NCBI RefSeq assembly: GCF_000710615.1
Contig: NZ_JDTH01000001.1
Span: 310,001-374,000, forward strand
Reading direction: 5' to 3'
Length of the DNA stretch: 64,000 bases
Source of the DNA: Haladaptatus cibarius D43
Lineage (GTDB): Archaea; Halobacteriota; Halobacteria; Halobacteriales; Haladaptataceae
Shown here one piece after another: positions 1 to 8,444 of the stretch. Within the stretch, counting starts at the first letter, position 1. Each line of letters opens with the position of its first letter. Under the pieces are notes generated by a model. It was not told the DNA's origin, searched no databases, and saw nothing but the letters and a program-made list of their open reading frames with translations. Both the position numbers and the translations under genes were made by a program.

Positions 1-23
1 AAAAATCGAGCGAGGTTTCGAAC

Positions 24-668
24 TCAGTCGTCGGAAGACGCCTGTCCGAACTGCTGTGGCGGCAATCGAAGTTCGTCCAGTCCGGGCAGATGTTTGACGT
101 TATAGATGACCTGCATATCGTCAGTCGCCGGTTCGCAAATGCAGGACAGGCGGAATCCGCGGTCGGTCATCTCCGAGGAGAGGACGTGATTCGAGAACAT
201 TTCCGTCTCCCCTTCTACGACCGCAACTGCGCAGTTTGCACACGCCCCGCCGCGGCAGGCAAAGGGCCAATCGAATCCGCGATTTTCGGCGGCTTCGAGC
301 AGTGACTCCTGTTCTTCGACGCGAAACTGGCCGTACTCTTCGGGGTCAAGTCCGGCCGCGGCGGCTTTCCGGAACAGGTTTTCGTCGTCGATTTCCCAGC
401 CGTAATCGTCGAGAATCTCGTAGTTGAGGAACTCGACCTGTGGCTTTTGTTGGGCGGGATGTTCTTCGACCTCCTCCTGTTTCTCGTCGTATTCTTCGGT
501 TCCGTATCCGGCTTGAATCCGTTCGTATGCGGATTTGACGCGCTGAAACTCGCGCGCGGAGCCGCCGCCGTCGGGATGGGCCTCCTTCACGCGCTGTCTG
601 TAGGCTTCAACGATTTCCGCGTCGTCCGCATCCGAATCTATCCCTAAAATATCGAACGGGGATTTCAC
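24..668 (-). CDS. J-domain/2Fe-2S ferredoxin fusion protein
   Basis: A 214-residue protein joining an N-terminal J domain (about residues 1-60, HPD at 31-33) to a plant-type [2Fe-2S] ferredoxin domain. Cluster ligands are C138, C143 and C146 in FACRGGACANC and C176 in SCICEP. I chose the GTG at 668 (VKSPFDILG) because the J domain starts there; an upstream ATG at 752 would add 28 residues unlike the family. Acidic haloarchaeal ferredoxins are soluble electron carriers. The J domain suggests docking to Hsp70 (DnaK) or a role in Fe-S handling, which is inference. It is divergently oriented to thpR. Confidence 0.88.
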   Translation of the reverse strand: MKSPFDILGIDSDADDAEIVEAYRQRVKEAHPDGGGSAREFQRVKSAYERIQAGYGTEEYDEKQEEVEEHPAQQKPQVEFLNYEILDDYGWEIDDENLFRKAAAAGLDPEEYGQFRVEEQESLLEAAENRGFDWPFACRGGACANCAVAVVEGETEMFSNHVLSSEMTDRGFRLSCICEPATDDMQVIYNVKHLPGLDELRLPPQQFGQASSDD

Positions 669-784
669 ACGTAGTGTTAGGAAATCGAGTTCATAAATCC
701 TGTCCCCAACCGCGCGAGTGGTCAAACTGGTTTTCGATACTACCAAAACCAATCTTGAAGCCGTCTCATGCCGAAAGGTTCGGT

Positions 785-1342
785 ATGCGACTGTTCGTGA
801 GCATCGACCTGCCGGACTCCCTCGCGGAGGGCGTCGCGGGCGTCCAAGACCGATTTCGGGATGCGGAAGGACTGAGCTTCACCGACCCGCGACAAGCTCA
901 CGTGACGCTGAAATTCCTCGGCGACGTGGACGAAGACCGGATTCCAGCCATCGAGAAGGCTCTCGAATCGGCAGTCGGGTCCGACGTCGGTTTCGGTTCG
1001 TTTCGGGCATCGGTCGGCGGATTGGGCGTCTTCCCGAGCCTCGACTACATCAGCGTGGTGTGGGTCGGTGTCAATGACGGAACAGAAGAAATGCGACTGC
1101 TCCACGACGCCGTCGAATCGCGCGTCTATGAACTCGGCTTCGAACCGGAAGACAACGATTTCGTCCCGCACATTACCATCGCCAGAATGCAACATGCTGG
1201 CGGGAAGGAACTCGTGCAGGAGAACGTTCGAGAGCTCGATCCCGAAATCGGAGAGATGGAAGTCAAGGAGATTCGACTGACGAAAAGCGAGTTGACGAGC
1301 GAGGGCCCGGAGTATTCGACCGTTTCCGCGTTCGGGCTGTAA
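785..1342 (+). CDS. thpR: RNA 2',3'-cyclic phosphodiesterase (ThpR/LigT family)
   Basis: A 185-residue 2H phosphoesterase. The two family HxTx motifs are visible: HVTL at residue 39 and HITI in [10 protein letters not shown] near residue 130. Members hydrolyse RNA 2',3'-cyclic phosphate ends and are linked to RNA end healing. ATG 785 ([10 protein letters not shown]) is the start, since the beta strand before the first motif begins there; reading frame continues upstream but is not family-like. The ribosomal protein L39e gene follows after 53 bp with its own TATA-like box. Confidence 0.9.
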   Translation: MRLFVSIDLPDSLAEGVAGVQDRFRDAEGLSFTDPRQAHVTLKFLGDVDEDRIPAIEKALESAVGSDVGFGSFRASVGGLGVFPSLDYISVVWVGVNDGTEEMRLLHDAVESRVYELGFEPEDNDFVPHITIARMQHAGGKELVQENVRELDPEIGEMEVKEIRLTKSELTSEGPEYSTVSAFGL

Positions 1343-1363
1343 CCCCGTTTGAAAGGAACAAGA

Positions 1364-1370
1364 TTTTAAG
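1364..1370 (+). promoter_or_regulatory. TATA-like box of the rpl39e operon
   Basis: TTTTAAG lies 26-32 bp upstream of the rpl39e ATG at 1396, the spacing expected for a leaderless haloarchaeal transcript. It follows the thpR stop codon by 21 bp, so the ribosomal genes probably have their own promoter. Confidence 0.55.
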
Positions 1371-1395
1371 CCACGGCGGAAAAGTGGCAACCACT

Positions 1396-1548
1396 ATGGG
1401 CAAGAAGTCGAAGGCCAAAAAGAAGCGGCTTTCCAAATTGGAACGGCAGAACAGCCGCGTCCCTGCGTGGGTCATCATGAAGACCGACCGAGACGTGATG
1501 CGAAACCCAAAACGCCGCAACTGGCGGCGTAGCGACACTGACGAATAA
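1396..1548 (+). CDS. rpl39e: 50S ribosomal protein L39e
   Basis: A 50-residue, very basic protein starting [19 protein letters not shown] and ending [11 protein letters not shown]. Length and the [10 protein letters not shown]-terminal motif are typical of L39e, which lines the peptide exit tunnel of the large subunit. The stop codon overlaps the next ATG (TAATG), so rpl31e is translationally coupled. It heads the conserved archaeal cluster rpl39e-rpl31e-tif6. Confidence 0.96.
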   Translation: MGKKSKAKKKRLSKLERQNSRVPAWVIMKTDRDVMRNPKRRNWRRSDTDE

Positions 1549-1826
1549 TGAGCGCAAGTGATTTCGAGGAGCGAGTCATCACGGTTCCGCTCCGAGATGT
1601 GAAAGCAGAACCGAAGCAGAAACGCGCCGGAAAGGCGATGAAAGTGGTGCGCGGACACCTCGCCAAACATTTCAAGGTTGACGAGGAAGACGTGCGTCTC
1701 GACCCCTCCATCAACGAAGCGATTTGGTCGCGCGGTCGGAAGAACCCGCCACGAAAAATCCGCGTTCACGCGGCGCGCTTCGACGAAGAGGGCGAAGCCG
1801 TCGTCGAGGCGGAGTACGAAGAGTAG
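1548..1826 (+). CDS. rpl31e: 50S ribosomal protein L31e
   Basis: A 92-residue L31e. The [10 protein letters not shown] start, the basic [17 protein letters not shown] helix and the [16 protein letters not shown] strand are characteristic. The protein sits near the tunnel exit of the large ribosomal subunit. Unlike bacterial homologues of small basic r-proteins it ends in an acidic tail ([13 protein letters not shown]), as expected for a halophile. It overlaps the rpl39e stop by one base and is followed by tif6 after 4 bp. Confidence 0.96.
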   Translation: MSASDFEERVITVPLRDVKAEPKQKRAGKAMKVVRGHLAKHFKVDEEDVRLDPSINEAIWSRGRKNPPRKIRVHAARFDEEGEAVVEAEYEE

Positions 1827-1830
1827 AGCG

Positions 1831-2496
1831 GTGCTTCGTACCGCGTTTAATGGGTCGTCGTACGTTGGTGTCTTCGCACGAGCCACTGACGAGTACCTCC
1901 TGATTCGACCCGATTTGGACGATGAACTGGTCGAATCTCTCGCACAGGAGTTGGAAGTCGAGAGTATCGAGACGAATCTCGGTGGGTCGTCCACCGTTGG
2001 CGCACTCGTCGCGGGCAACGAAAACGGCCTGCTCGTCAGTAGTCGCGTGACTGACCACGAACGCGACCAACTCGAAGATGCCATGGACGTTCCCATTACC
2101 GAACTGCCGGGGCGTATCAACGCCGCCGGAAACGTTGTTCTCGCAAACGACACCGGGGCATACGTTCATCCTGACCTCTCCCACGAAGCGGTTCAGGCCG
2201 TCTCCGACGGCCTCGGTGTTCCGGTCGAACGCGGCATGATTGCCGATGTTCGGACGGTCGGCACCGCGGCAGTGGCGACGAACACGGGCGTCCTCTGCCA
2301 TCCGAAAGCGACGGATGACGAACTCGACGTCGTTGAGGACGTGCTCGGCGTCCCTGCCGACATCGGTACCATCAACTACGGTGGGCCGCTCGTCGGGTCG
2401 GGACTGCTCGCAAACGAAAACGGCTACGTCACCGGACAGAAAACGACTGGCCCGGAACTCGGTCGTATCGAGGACGCGCTGGGCTACATCGACTAA
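1831..2496 (+). CDS. tif6: Translation initiation factor aIF-6
   Basis: A 221-residue aIF6, which binds the 50S subunit and prevents premature joining of subunits. The GTG at 1831 ([19 protein letters not shown]) gives the normal family length; the reading frame extends further upstream but overlaps rpl31e. The five-fold pseudo-repeat of the family is visible as recurring NENG/NDTG/TNTG turns ([28 protein letters not shown]). In many archaea rpl18a (LX) follows; here it does not. Confidence 0.94.
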   Translation: MLRTAFNGSSYVGVFARATDEYLLIRPDLDDELVESLAQELEVESIETNLGGSSTVGALVAGNENGLLVSSRVTDHERDQLEDAMDVPITELPGRINAAGNVVLANDTGAYVHPDLSHEAVQAVSDGLGVPVERGMIADVRTVGTAAVATNTGVLCHPKATDDELDVVEDVLGVPADIGTINYGGPLVGSGLLANENGYVTGQKTTGPELGRIEDALGYID

Positions 2497-2733
2497 CTTC
2501 CGTTTCTCACCCCGGGAGATTCTCCCTCGGTTCCGGTTTTATAGACGAACTCTGTTGTGTGAAGGAGCTTCTGGGAGACGCAGATGCAGTGTGCAACAGT
2601 TGCACTGAGCAACAATGGGATAGAGAAGAGTCGTTTTTCTACGGTAAGTCAGTAAAAGATACCCTACCAATAAGAGCACTGACGAGCATGTATTCTCCGT
2701 CTTCCCCCACGTTGGGGGAGGAGGGAGCCCGAG
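2497..2733 (+). promoter_or_regulatory. Leader region of the DUF7344-like gene with TATA-like box and two hairpins
   Basis: This 237-bp gap holds no gene that I can support. A TATA-like TTTTATA lies near 2536-2542. An imperfect palindrome (CAGTG..GCAAC-A-GTTGC-CTG) is at 2587-2607. A perfect 7-bp hairpin, TCCCCCA-CGT-TGGGGGA, is at 2703-2719 and ends 14 bp before the next ATG, where it could hinder ribosome loading or mark the end of the tif6 transcript. Function is inferred only. Confidence 0.4.
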
Positions 2734-3342
2734 ATGAGCCAGACAGTGTTACAACCCGCGAAAAACGGGGAGCAAACGAACGAAACGACGATTCGAGAGA
2801 ACGACAGCGTGGATACACTCTCACGAGACGAACTATTTCACGTTCTTCGAAATCAGCGGCGACGGTACGCGCTTCATTATCTCAAGCGACATGACGAAGT
2901 CGTCACTATCGGGGAGATAGCAGACCAAGTGACTGCGTGGGAACACGGAATCACACCCGACGAAATCACCTCGCGCCAACGAAAGCGAATCTACAACTCG
3001 CTTCAGCAGACACATCTACCGAAACTCGAACGCACGGGGTTCGTGACGTACAATTCGGCGCGCGGAAGCGCGAAACTCACGGCGCAGGCCAGCCAACTCG
3101 ATATGTATCTCGAAGTCGTTCCGGGACGCGAACTGCCATGGGCGCAGTACTATCTTGGACTCGGCGGCGTCAGCGTTGCCTTGATGGCCGCCGTCTGGCT
3201 GGAAGCATTTCCGTTCAGTCTGGTTCCGGCGTCGGTCTGGGGTTCGTTCGTCGCAAGCGTCCTTCTCCTCTCCGGCATTGTGCACGTGTACGCGCTTCGT
3301 TCGTCTCGCCTTGGAGCGAGCGGCGAACCGCCGGAGGTGTAA
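2734..3342 (+). CDS. DUF7344-like winged-helix protein with C-terminal membrane segments
   Basis: A 202-residue protein. Residues about 25-125 form a winged-helix-like domain of the haloarchaeal DUF7344 type (LSRDELFHVLRNQRRRYALHY, then LPKLERTGFVTYN). Residues about 140-190 form two hydrophobic segments (YYLGLGGVSVALMAAVWL and VWGSFVASVLLLSGIVHVYAL), so the DNA-binding-like domain is probably tethered to the membrane. It sits between tif6 and pfdA, where rpl18a is usually found in related genomes, so its presence here looks like an insertion. Targets are unknown. A soluble relative is encoded at 43684-44097. Confidence 0.75.
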   Translation: MSQTVLQPAKNGEQTNETTIRENDSVDTLSRDELFHVLRNQRRRYALHYLKRHDEVVTIGEIADQVTAWEHGITPDEITSRQRKRIYNSLQQTHLPKLERTGFVTYNSARGSAKLTAQASQLDMYLEVVPGRELPWAQYYLGLGGVSVALMAAVWLEAFPFSLVPASVWGSFVASVLLLSGIVHVYALRSSRLGASGEPPEV

Positions 3343-3596
3343 CTGTCGTTGTAGTAAGAGAAGTGCACGATGCCGGACGTATCGTGACACGTACCGGCTA
3401 CCGGCATTTAGCATCCACTTTTGGCTCAAAACAGGCGATAAAACCGAAGAGACTTCGATTTTCACCGACTGCGCATCGGTCACCTGACAACATAAAAAAC
3501 CACTGGCGGAGAGCTAGAGTTAGGAAGATTCTTCCCGCTCGCTCACGCAGGTGTTGGCATGAGCACGATTACTCGCGGAACGGAGAGTGAAGAGCG

Positions 3597-4055
3597 ATGA
3601 TGGGCGGCGGAAACCAAGAACTGCAGCAGTTGTCACAGCAACTCCAGCAGTTGGAAGCCGAGAAGGAAGAACTGGAAGGCGAAGTCGAAGACCTGCGCGA
3701 CGAGAAAGACGAGATGGACGAAGCCATCGAAGCAATCGAGACGCTCGACACCGGGTCGGTCGTTCAGGTACCGCTCGGCGGCGGTGCCTACATCCGTGCC
3801 AGTGTCGAAGACATCGACGAAATCGTCGTCGAACTCGGTGGCGGCTACGCCGCGGAGCGCGACCAGAACGGTGCCGTCGAGTCGCTGAAGAGCCGAAAGG
3901 ACGTCGTTGACGAGCAGATTACCAACGTGCAGGAAGAAATTGCCGAGGTCGATGACCAGAGCGACCAGTTGGAGCAGAAAGCCCAGCAGATGCAACAACA
4001 GCAGATGCAACAGCAGATGCAGCAGATGCAGGAACAGGAAGACGAGGACGAGTAA
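3597..4055 (+). CDS. pfdA: Prefoldin alpha subunit
   Basis: A 152-residue alpha-class prefoldin. Two long heptad coiled coils (residues about 5-45 and 100-150) flank the beta-hairpin region VVQVPLGGGAYIRASVEDIDEIVVELGGGYAAE. It assembles with beta subunits into the jellyfish-like hexamer that hands unfolded proteins to the thermosome. The C-terminus is a Gln/Met-rich run of QQMQQ units. The ATG at 3597 overlaps a short upstream stop (TGATG); a second ATG follows at 3600. ftsY begins 6 bp downstream, so the two are co-transcribed. Confidence 0.93.
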   Translation: MMGGGNQELQQLSQQLQQLEAEKEELEGEVEDLRDEKDEMDEAIEAIETLDTGSVVQVPLGGGAYIRASVEDIDEIVVELGGGYAAERDQNGAVESLKSRKDVVDEQITNVQEEIAEVDDQSDQLEQKAQQMQQQQMQQQMQQMQEQEDEDE

Positions 4056-4061
4056 CCGGCG

Positions 4062-5219
4062 ATGTTCGACAGTCTGAAGGAGAAGCTAAGCGGGTTCCGT
4101 AAGGACGTCGAGGAGACGACCGAGGAGAAGGCCGAAGAGGCCGAAGCCGAGGAGGAAGACACAGGGAAAGAAACGGAACCCGTCGAGGAACCGGTTGCAG
4201 AAGACGAAGCCGATTCCAACGAATCGGCTGCGGAGGAGGATTCGAACGCAGAGTCGGAAGCGGACGTAGAGTCGAAAACGGAGTCCGAATCCGAACCCGA
4301 ACTGGAAACCGAGGAGACGAACAACGGCGGCTTCATGCAGAAGGCCACGTCGTTCGCGCGCGGTGAAATCGTCATCGAGGAGCAGGACGTCGAAGACCCG
4401 CTTTGGGAGTTGGAGATGGCGCTCCTCGAAAGCGACGTGGAGATGAGCGTTGCGGAGGAGATGCTCGAAGGCATCCGAAACGACCTCGTGGGCGCGACCC
4501 GGAAGTTCAGCGCCGAAACCGGCGATGTTGTCGAGCAGGCGCTCCGTGACTCCTTGCTGTCGGTCATCAGCGTCGGCCAGTTCGATTTCGACCAGCGCGT
4601 TGCCGAGGCCGACAAACCGCTCGTCATCATCTTTACCGGCGTCAACGGCGTCGGGAAGACAACGAGCATCGCAAAGCTGTCGAAGTACCTCGAAGAGCAG
4701 GGTCTGTCGTCCGTGATGGCGAACGGCGACACCTACCGTGCAGGTGCGAACGAGCAAATCGAGGTGCATGCAGACTCATTGGACAAAAAGCTCATCGCCC
4801 ACGAGCAGGGCGGTGACCCCGCAGCAGTCATTTACGATGCCGTGGAGTACGCGGACGCCCACGACATCGACGTGGTGCTGGGCGACACGGCAGGCCGTCT
4901 GCATACCAGCGAGGGCCTGATGGATCAGTTGGCGAAAATCGAGCGCGTCGTCGGCCCGGACATGACCCTCTTCGTTGACGAGGCAGTGGCCGGACAGGAC
5001 GCCGTGCAGCGCGCCAAGGAGTTCAACGACGCCGCGGAAATCGACGGCACCATCCTGACGAAGGCGGACGCCGACTCGAAAGGCGGGGCCGCGATTTCCA
5101 TCTCGCACGTGACGGGGAAGCCGATTCTCTTCCTCGGAACTGGGCAGGGGTACGGTGATATCGAGCGATTCGACCCCGAAACCCTCGTCGAACGACTGCT
5201 CGGCGACGAAGACGAGTAA
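4062..5219 (+). CDS. ftsY: Signal recognition particle receptor FtsY
   Basis: A 385-residue SRP receptor GTPase. Residues 1 to about 95 are an extremely acidic A domain, followed by the N domain helices and the G domain. GTPase motifs: GVNGVGKTT (G1, about residue 193), DTAGRLHTSEGLMDQL (G3), TKADADSKGGAA (G4) and the closing GTGQGYGDIERFDPE. It docks SRP-ribosome complexes at the membrane for co-translational targeting. It is the last gene of the pfdA-ftsY pair; no srp54 follows inside the window. Confidence 0.96.
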   Translation: MFDSLKEKLSGFRKDVEETTEEKAEEAEAEEEDTGKETEPVEEPVAEDEADSNESAAEEDSNAESEADVESKTESESEPELETEETNNGGFMQKATSFARGEIVIEEQDVEDPLWELEMALLESDVEMSVAEEMLEGIRNDLVGATRKFSAETGDVVEQALRDSLLSVISVGQFDFDQRVAEADKPLVIIFTGVNGVGKTTSIAKLSKYLEEQGLSSVMANGDTYRAGANEQIEVHADSLDKKLIAHEQGGDPAAVIYDAVEYADAHDIDVVLGDTAGRLHTSEGLMDQLAKIERVVGPDMTLFVDEAVAGQDAVQRAKEFNDAAEIDGTILTKADADSKGGAAISISHVTGKPILFLGTGQGYGDIERFDPETLVERLLGDEDE

Positions 5220-5316
5220 TCGAATTTCGACTATTTTCTTGACGCGATAACGCTGTTCCGAGGAGCGACAGCGACATTCGAACTCTCAAACCGCGCATTT
5301 TCACCAGCCTCAGGAC

Positions 5317-5437
5317 GCGCGTCGAGGACACCTGCGCCAGTGGTCGGCGCAGGTGTTCGAGCGCCCGGGGAGGAGAGGGGACGCCGAGGGCGAGTGCGCT
5401 AACGGTCGGCGCACTCGCCCGCATGTCGGTGCGGTGT
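5317..5437. ncRNA. Candidate structured RNA: hairpins with related loops
   Basis: The 377-bp gap between ftsY and trmG10 (5220-5596) has no gene but contains strong inverted repeats. Hairpin 1 pairs 5328-5338 with 5346-5356 (11 bp, no mismatch), extended by TCGA and GCGC outer stems across small bulges. Hairpin 2 pairs 5388-5399 with 5409-5420 (12 bp, no mismatch). A weaker third, CCGCA/TGCGG, is at about 5419-5434. Both big hairpins carry GGTCGGCGCA from the loop into the 3' arm, and the third carries GTCGGTGCG. Either strand could be transcribed. It does not look like RNase P or SRP RNA; a guide RNA, leader or protein-binding RNA are possible. Confidence 0.45.
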
Positions 5438-5596
5438 TTGGAGTCGTGACTTGCAGTTACGGCAGAAAAATCATCTGGATACCTGTCTCGGTAAATCCCG
5501 TTCTACACGGAATTCGCAACCAACAAGACCGACCACTGGCTTCTCTCGAACGACAGCAACCCGAATCGCACTGGAAAACACCACTCAAATTCAACA

Positions 5597-6562
5597 GTGT
5601 ATCTACTCGAACTCGGCGGAGAAGACGACGGATTTGCGGCCTGTGAGGCAGAAAGCGCGGCGACTGACGTCGAACTCGTCGCGCCCGGACTCGCGCGAGC
5701 GACGGCCATCACGGAGCGCGTGCGAAACCTCGCGTACACACATCGGGCGAGCCAACTAGTTGGCGAAACGGACGCCAACATCGAGAGCGCGCGCGCCTTG
5801 CTTTCCGCGGCGGCTATCGACCACGAGGGAACTGTTGCCGTGCGTGCGCGTGCAGTGCGGGAAACACGAATCAGCACACAGGAAGCGGAGCGCGAACTCG
5901 GGGGGATATTGGTAGAGCGCGGATTTTCGGTCGATTTGGACGACCCCGACCACGAACTGCGGGCCGTTTTCTCCGACGATGTTTGTCAACTCGGCTGGCT
6001 CGAAATCGAGAGCAAACGGGACTTTGGCACGCGAATGCCGACCGATCGGCCGTTTTTCCAACCGGGGAGTATGCATCCACTGCTCGCGCGCGCGCTGGCG
6101 AACATCGCCGGAGCACGGGAGGGGACGACGATTCTCGACCCGATGTGTGGCACTGGCGGGGTTCTCATCGAGGCCGCGCTGGTGGGGGCGCGACCACTGG
6201 GTGTCGATGCACAGAAGAAGATGGTTCGCGGGGCGGTCAAGAACCTCGAACACTACGGCTCCGACAGCGGCGCGGGGGCGGTTCGGGGCGATGCGACGCA
6301 TCTGCCGTTTCCCGACGATTCAATTGATGGCGTGGTGTTCGACGCGCCCTACGGCAGACAGTCCAAGATCGCGAATCTGGAACTGGACGACCTCGTGGCT
6401 GGCGCGCTCTCTGAAGCCTACCGCGTTGCCTCTCGCACGGTCATCGTCGGTGACCGTTCGTGGACGGACGAAGCACAAGACGCTGGCTGGACTGTCGAAA
6501 ACGAGTTTGAGCGGCGAGTTCACCGGTCACTGACGCGATACATTGCGGTGTTGTCTCGATAA
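5597..6562 (+). CDS. trmG10: tRNA (guanine(10)-N(2))-dimethyltransferase
   Basis: A 321-residue methyltransferase of the archaeal Trm-G10 family, which makes N2,N2-dimethylguanosine at position 10 of tRNA. The N-terminal half is a THUMP-type RNA-binding region ending near ESKRDFGTRMPTDRPFFQPGSMHP. The C-terminal half is a Rossmann methyltransferase with the SAM motif LDPMCGTGGVLIEAAL and the catalytic FDAPYGR (D-PPY variant). The start is the GTG at 5597 (VYLLELGG). It lies directly downstream of the hairpin region, so that region could also be a leader. Confidence 0.9.
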   Translation: MYLLELGGEDDGFAACEAESAATDVELVAPGLARATAITERVRNLAYTHRASQLVGETDANIESARALLSAAAIDHEGTVAVRARAVRETRISTQEAERELGGILVERGFSVDLDDPDHELRAVFSDDVCQLGWLEIESKRDFGTRMPTDRPFFQPGSMHPLLARALANIAGAREGTTILDPMCGTGGVLIEAALVGARPLGVDAQKKMVRGAVKNLEHYGSDSGAGAVRGDATHLPFPDDSIDGVVFDAPYGRQSKIANLELDDLVAGALSEAYRVASRTVIVGDRSWTDEAQDAGWTVENEFERRVHRSLTRYIAVLSR

Positions 6563-6613
6563 GAAATTTTTCGAAATCGGAAGTCCTAGTATGCCCGGTG
6601 CAAATCCACGCGT

Positions 6614-7612
6614 ATGGAGCAATATCTGGGCCTCGTGGAGAACGTCCTTCGTGAGGGTACGTACAAGCCCAATCGAACCGGCGTGGACACGATTTCGACG
6701 TTCAGCCAACATTACGAAATCGACTTGCAAGAAGGATTCCCGCTGTTGACCACGAAACAGATGGACGGCTTTCGCTGGGACTCGATGTTGCACGAACTTC
6801 TTTGGTATCTCTCCGGCGAGGAACACGTTCGAAATCTCCGAGAGAAGACCGGAATTTGGGACGAATGGGCCGACGAAGAAGGAAACCTCGACACAGCCTA
6901 CGGACGATTCTGGCGGCGATTTCCGGTTCCGGAGTCGGGACTTCCGGGCGAATCGTGGCCCGAAGACGGCCATCGGTGGCTGAACGAGGACGGAACCTTC
7001 GACCAGATTCAGTACGTCGTAGACGGCCTGAACGAGAATCCGAACTCCCGGCGGTTCGTCGTCTCGGCGTGGCACCCGGCAAATGCGGCGGTTTCGACGC
7101 TTCCGCCGTGTCATTATACATTCGTCGTGAACGTTCAAGGCGAGACGCTCAACCTGCATCTCACCCAGCGGTCGGGCGACGTGGCGCTCGGTATTCCGTT
7201 CAATATCGCGGCCTACGCCCTGCTTGCGACGGTTCTCGCCCGGGAAACCGGGTTCGAGGTCGGAAAATTCGCCCACACAATCGTGGACGCCCACATCTAC
7301 TGCGGCGAGGGCGAACGCGGCGAGTGGTACCGCGACAACCTCGGGGAACTCCAAGCCCGCTTGGACGACGTTGAGACGAAAGCCGAGTTCGAGGAAGTTC
7401 GAAAATGGCTCGAATCGGAAGCGCCGGACGAGGCCGAAGGCAAGGAACGCTTCGACCACGTTCCCGGCCTGCTGACCCAACTGTCGCGGGAACCGAAATC
7501 GCGCCCCGAAATCGAGATTACCGCAGACTCGATTGCGGAATTGACCTACGACGACATCGCGCTTCGGGAGTACGACGCCCACTCCGGCATCAAATTCAGT
7601 GTGGCGGAATGA
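6614..7612 (+). CDS. thyA: Thymidylate synthase
   Basis: A 332-residue ThyA, converting dUMP and methylene-tetrahydrofolate to dTMP and dihydrofolate. The catalytic cysteine is in STLPPCHYTFVVNV, followed by the nucleotide-binding LNLHLTQRSGDVALGIPFNIAAYALL and the closing IVDAHIYCGE. It is longer than the E. coli enzyme because of an acidic insertion near residues 95-130 and a charged stretch around residues 240-285. Its stop overlaps the folA start (ATGA), so dihydrofolate recycling is coupled to its production. Confidence 0.96.
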   Translation: MEQYLGLVENVLREGTYKPNRTGVDTISTFSQHYEIDLQEGFPLLTTKQMDGFRWDSMLHELLWYLSGEEHVRNLREKTGIWDEWADEEGNLDTAYGRFWRRFPVPESGLPGESWPEDGHRWLNEDGTFDQIQYVVDGLNENPNSRRFVVSAWHPANAAVSTLPPCHYTFVVNVQGETLNLHLTQRSGDVALGIPFNIAAYALLATVLARETGFEVGKFAHTIVDAHIYCGEGERGEWYRDNLGELQARLDDVETKAEFEEVRKWLESEAPDEAEGKERFDHVPGLLTQLSREPKSRPEIEITADSIAELTYDDIALREYDAHSGIKFSVAE

Positions 7613-8088
7613 CGCGACTGGTCTGCATCGCCGCCGTCGCGGAAAACGGCGTCATCGGCAGCGACGGCGATATGCCGTGGCACTACTCCGAGGATTTGCG
7701 CCACTTCAAGGAGACGACGATGGGCCACCCCGTGATTATGGGGCGAACGACCTACGACAGCATCGCCGGACAAATCGGCGGCCCGCTTCCGGGGCGAACG
7801 AATGTCGTCCTCAGTCGGTCGAATCCCGACTTGCCGGAGGATGTGGTGTTGGTTCACAGCGTTGAGGAAGCGATTTCTAAAGTCGAAACACTGGACGACA
7901 CTGCGTTCGTCATCGGCGGCGCGACGATTTACGAGCAGTTCATTCCCCACGCGGACGGGATGATTCTCACCGAGATTCACGAGGAGTACGACGGAGACAC
8001 GCGATTTCCGGAGTGGAATCGAGACGAATGGCGGGAAGTCGAACGCGACGAGCGCGACGAGTTGGATTTCGTCCGGTACGAACGCTAA
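7609..8088 (+). CDS. folA: Dihydrofolate reductase
   Basis: A 159-residue DHFR that regenerates tetrahydrofolate with NADPH. Motifs: VCIAAVAENGVIGSDGDMPWHYSEDLRHFKETT (substrate pocket, acidic residue in SEDL), VIMGRTTYDSI, and the NADPH-binding FVIGGATIYEQF. The ATG at 7609 overlaps the thyA stop; no SD-like sequence of note. The charged C-terminus ends DELDFVRYER. Its stop overlaps by 4 bp the end of a convergent membrane-protein gene. Confidence 0.96.
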   Translation: MTRLVCIAAVAENGVIGSDGDMPWHYSEDLRHFKETTMGHPVIMGRTTYDSIAGQIGGPLPGRTNVVLSRSNPDLPEDVVLVHSVEEAISKVETLDDTAFVIGGATIYEQFIPHADGMILTEIHEEYDGDTRFPEWNRDEWREVERDERDELDFVRYER

Positions 8089-8444
8089 TCCGCAATTTTC
8101 AGGATTTTTCGGTGGATACGCTGGATGCTGAACAGATGTGCAAACAGAAGCGCGGTAACCCACTTGATGAGCGTGACCAGTGGCGCTCTGAGTTCAGCTG
8201 TTCCAGTAAAGTCCCTGAGAAGAATGAATCCGACGAACGTGAAAAGACCGAACAGGGCGACTCGTTTCGGCTCGGCAGGTCGGTAGCGCAGGCAGAGCCA
8301 CACAGCGAGAATTGTCGTTACGAGTTCGGCGATGAACAGCGGCGTTCGAAAGGAATGCTCGGAAGTGAGAAGATGATTCTCCGGAATCGCGAACACGCCT
8401 GCGACGCCCATGTAGTACCATAACGTATCTGCAAACTTCCCCAT
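8085..8444 (-). CDS. Small membrane protein, about three transmembrane segments
   Basis: A 119-residue hydrophobic protein that I do not recognise. Likely membrane segments are near residues 35-52 (FIAELVTTILAVWLCLRY), 60-80 (VALFGLFTFVGFILL) and 88-108 (LVTLIKWVTALLFAHLF). It is convergent with folA (4-bp overlap). The gene at 8445-8822 ends immediately upstream of its ATG, so the two probably form one transcript. No functional residues stand out. Confidence 0.7.
   Translation of the reverse strand: MGKFADTLWYYMGVAGVFAIPENHLLTSEHSFRTPLFIAELVTTILAVWLCLRYRPAEPKRVALFGLFTFVGFILLRDFTGTAELRAPLVTLIKWVTALLFAHLFSIQRIHRKILKIAD

Noticed and set aside
674-1342. Longer start for thpR at 674
   Set aside because: The added 37 residues would cover the promoter region of the divergent ferredoxin gene and are not part of the family.
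3390-3590. Short STFGSKQAIKPK stretch reminiscent of the end of L18a
   Set aside because: Only a few residues agree, there is no start of the family (no S-x-F-x-V-x-G-R-F), and the frame is a shadow of the preceding gene. Chance similarity is more likely than a remnant.
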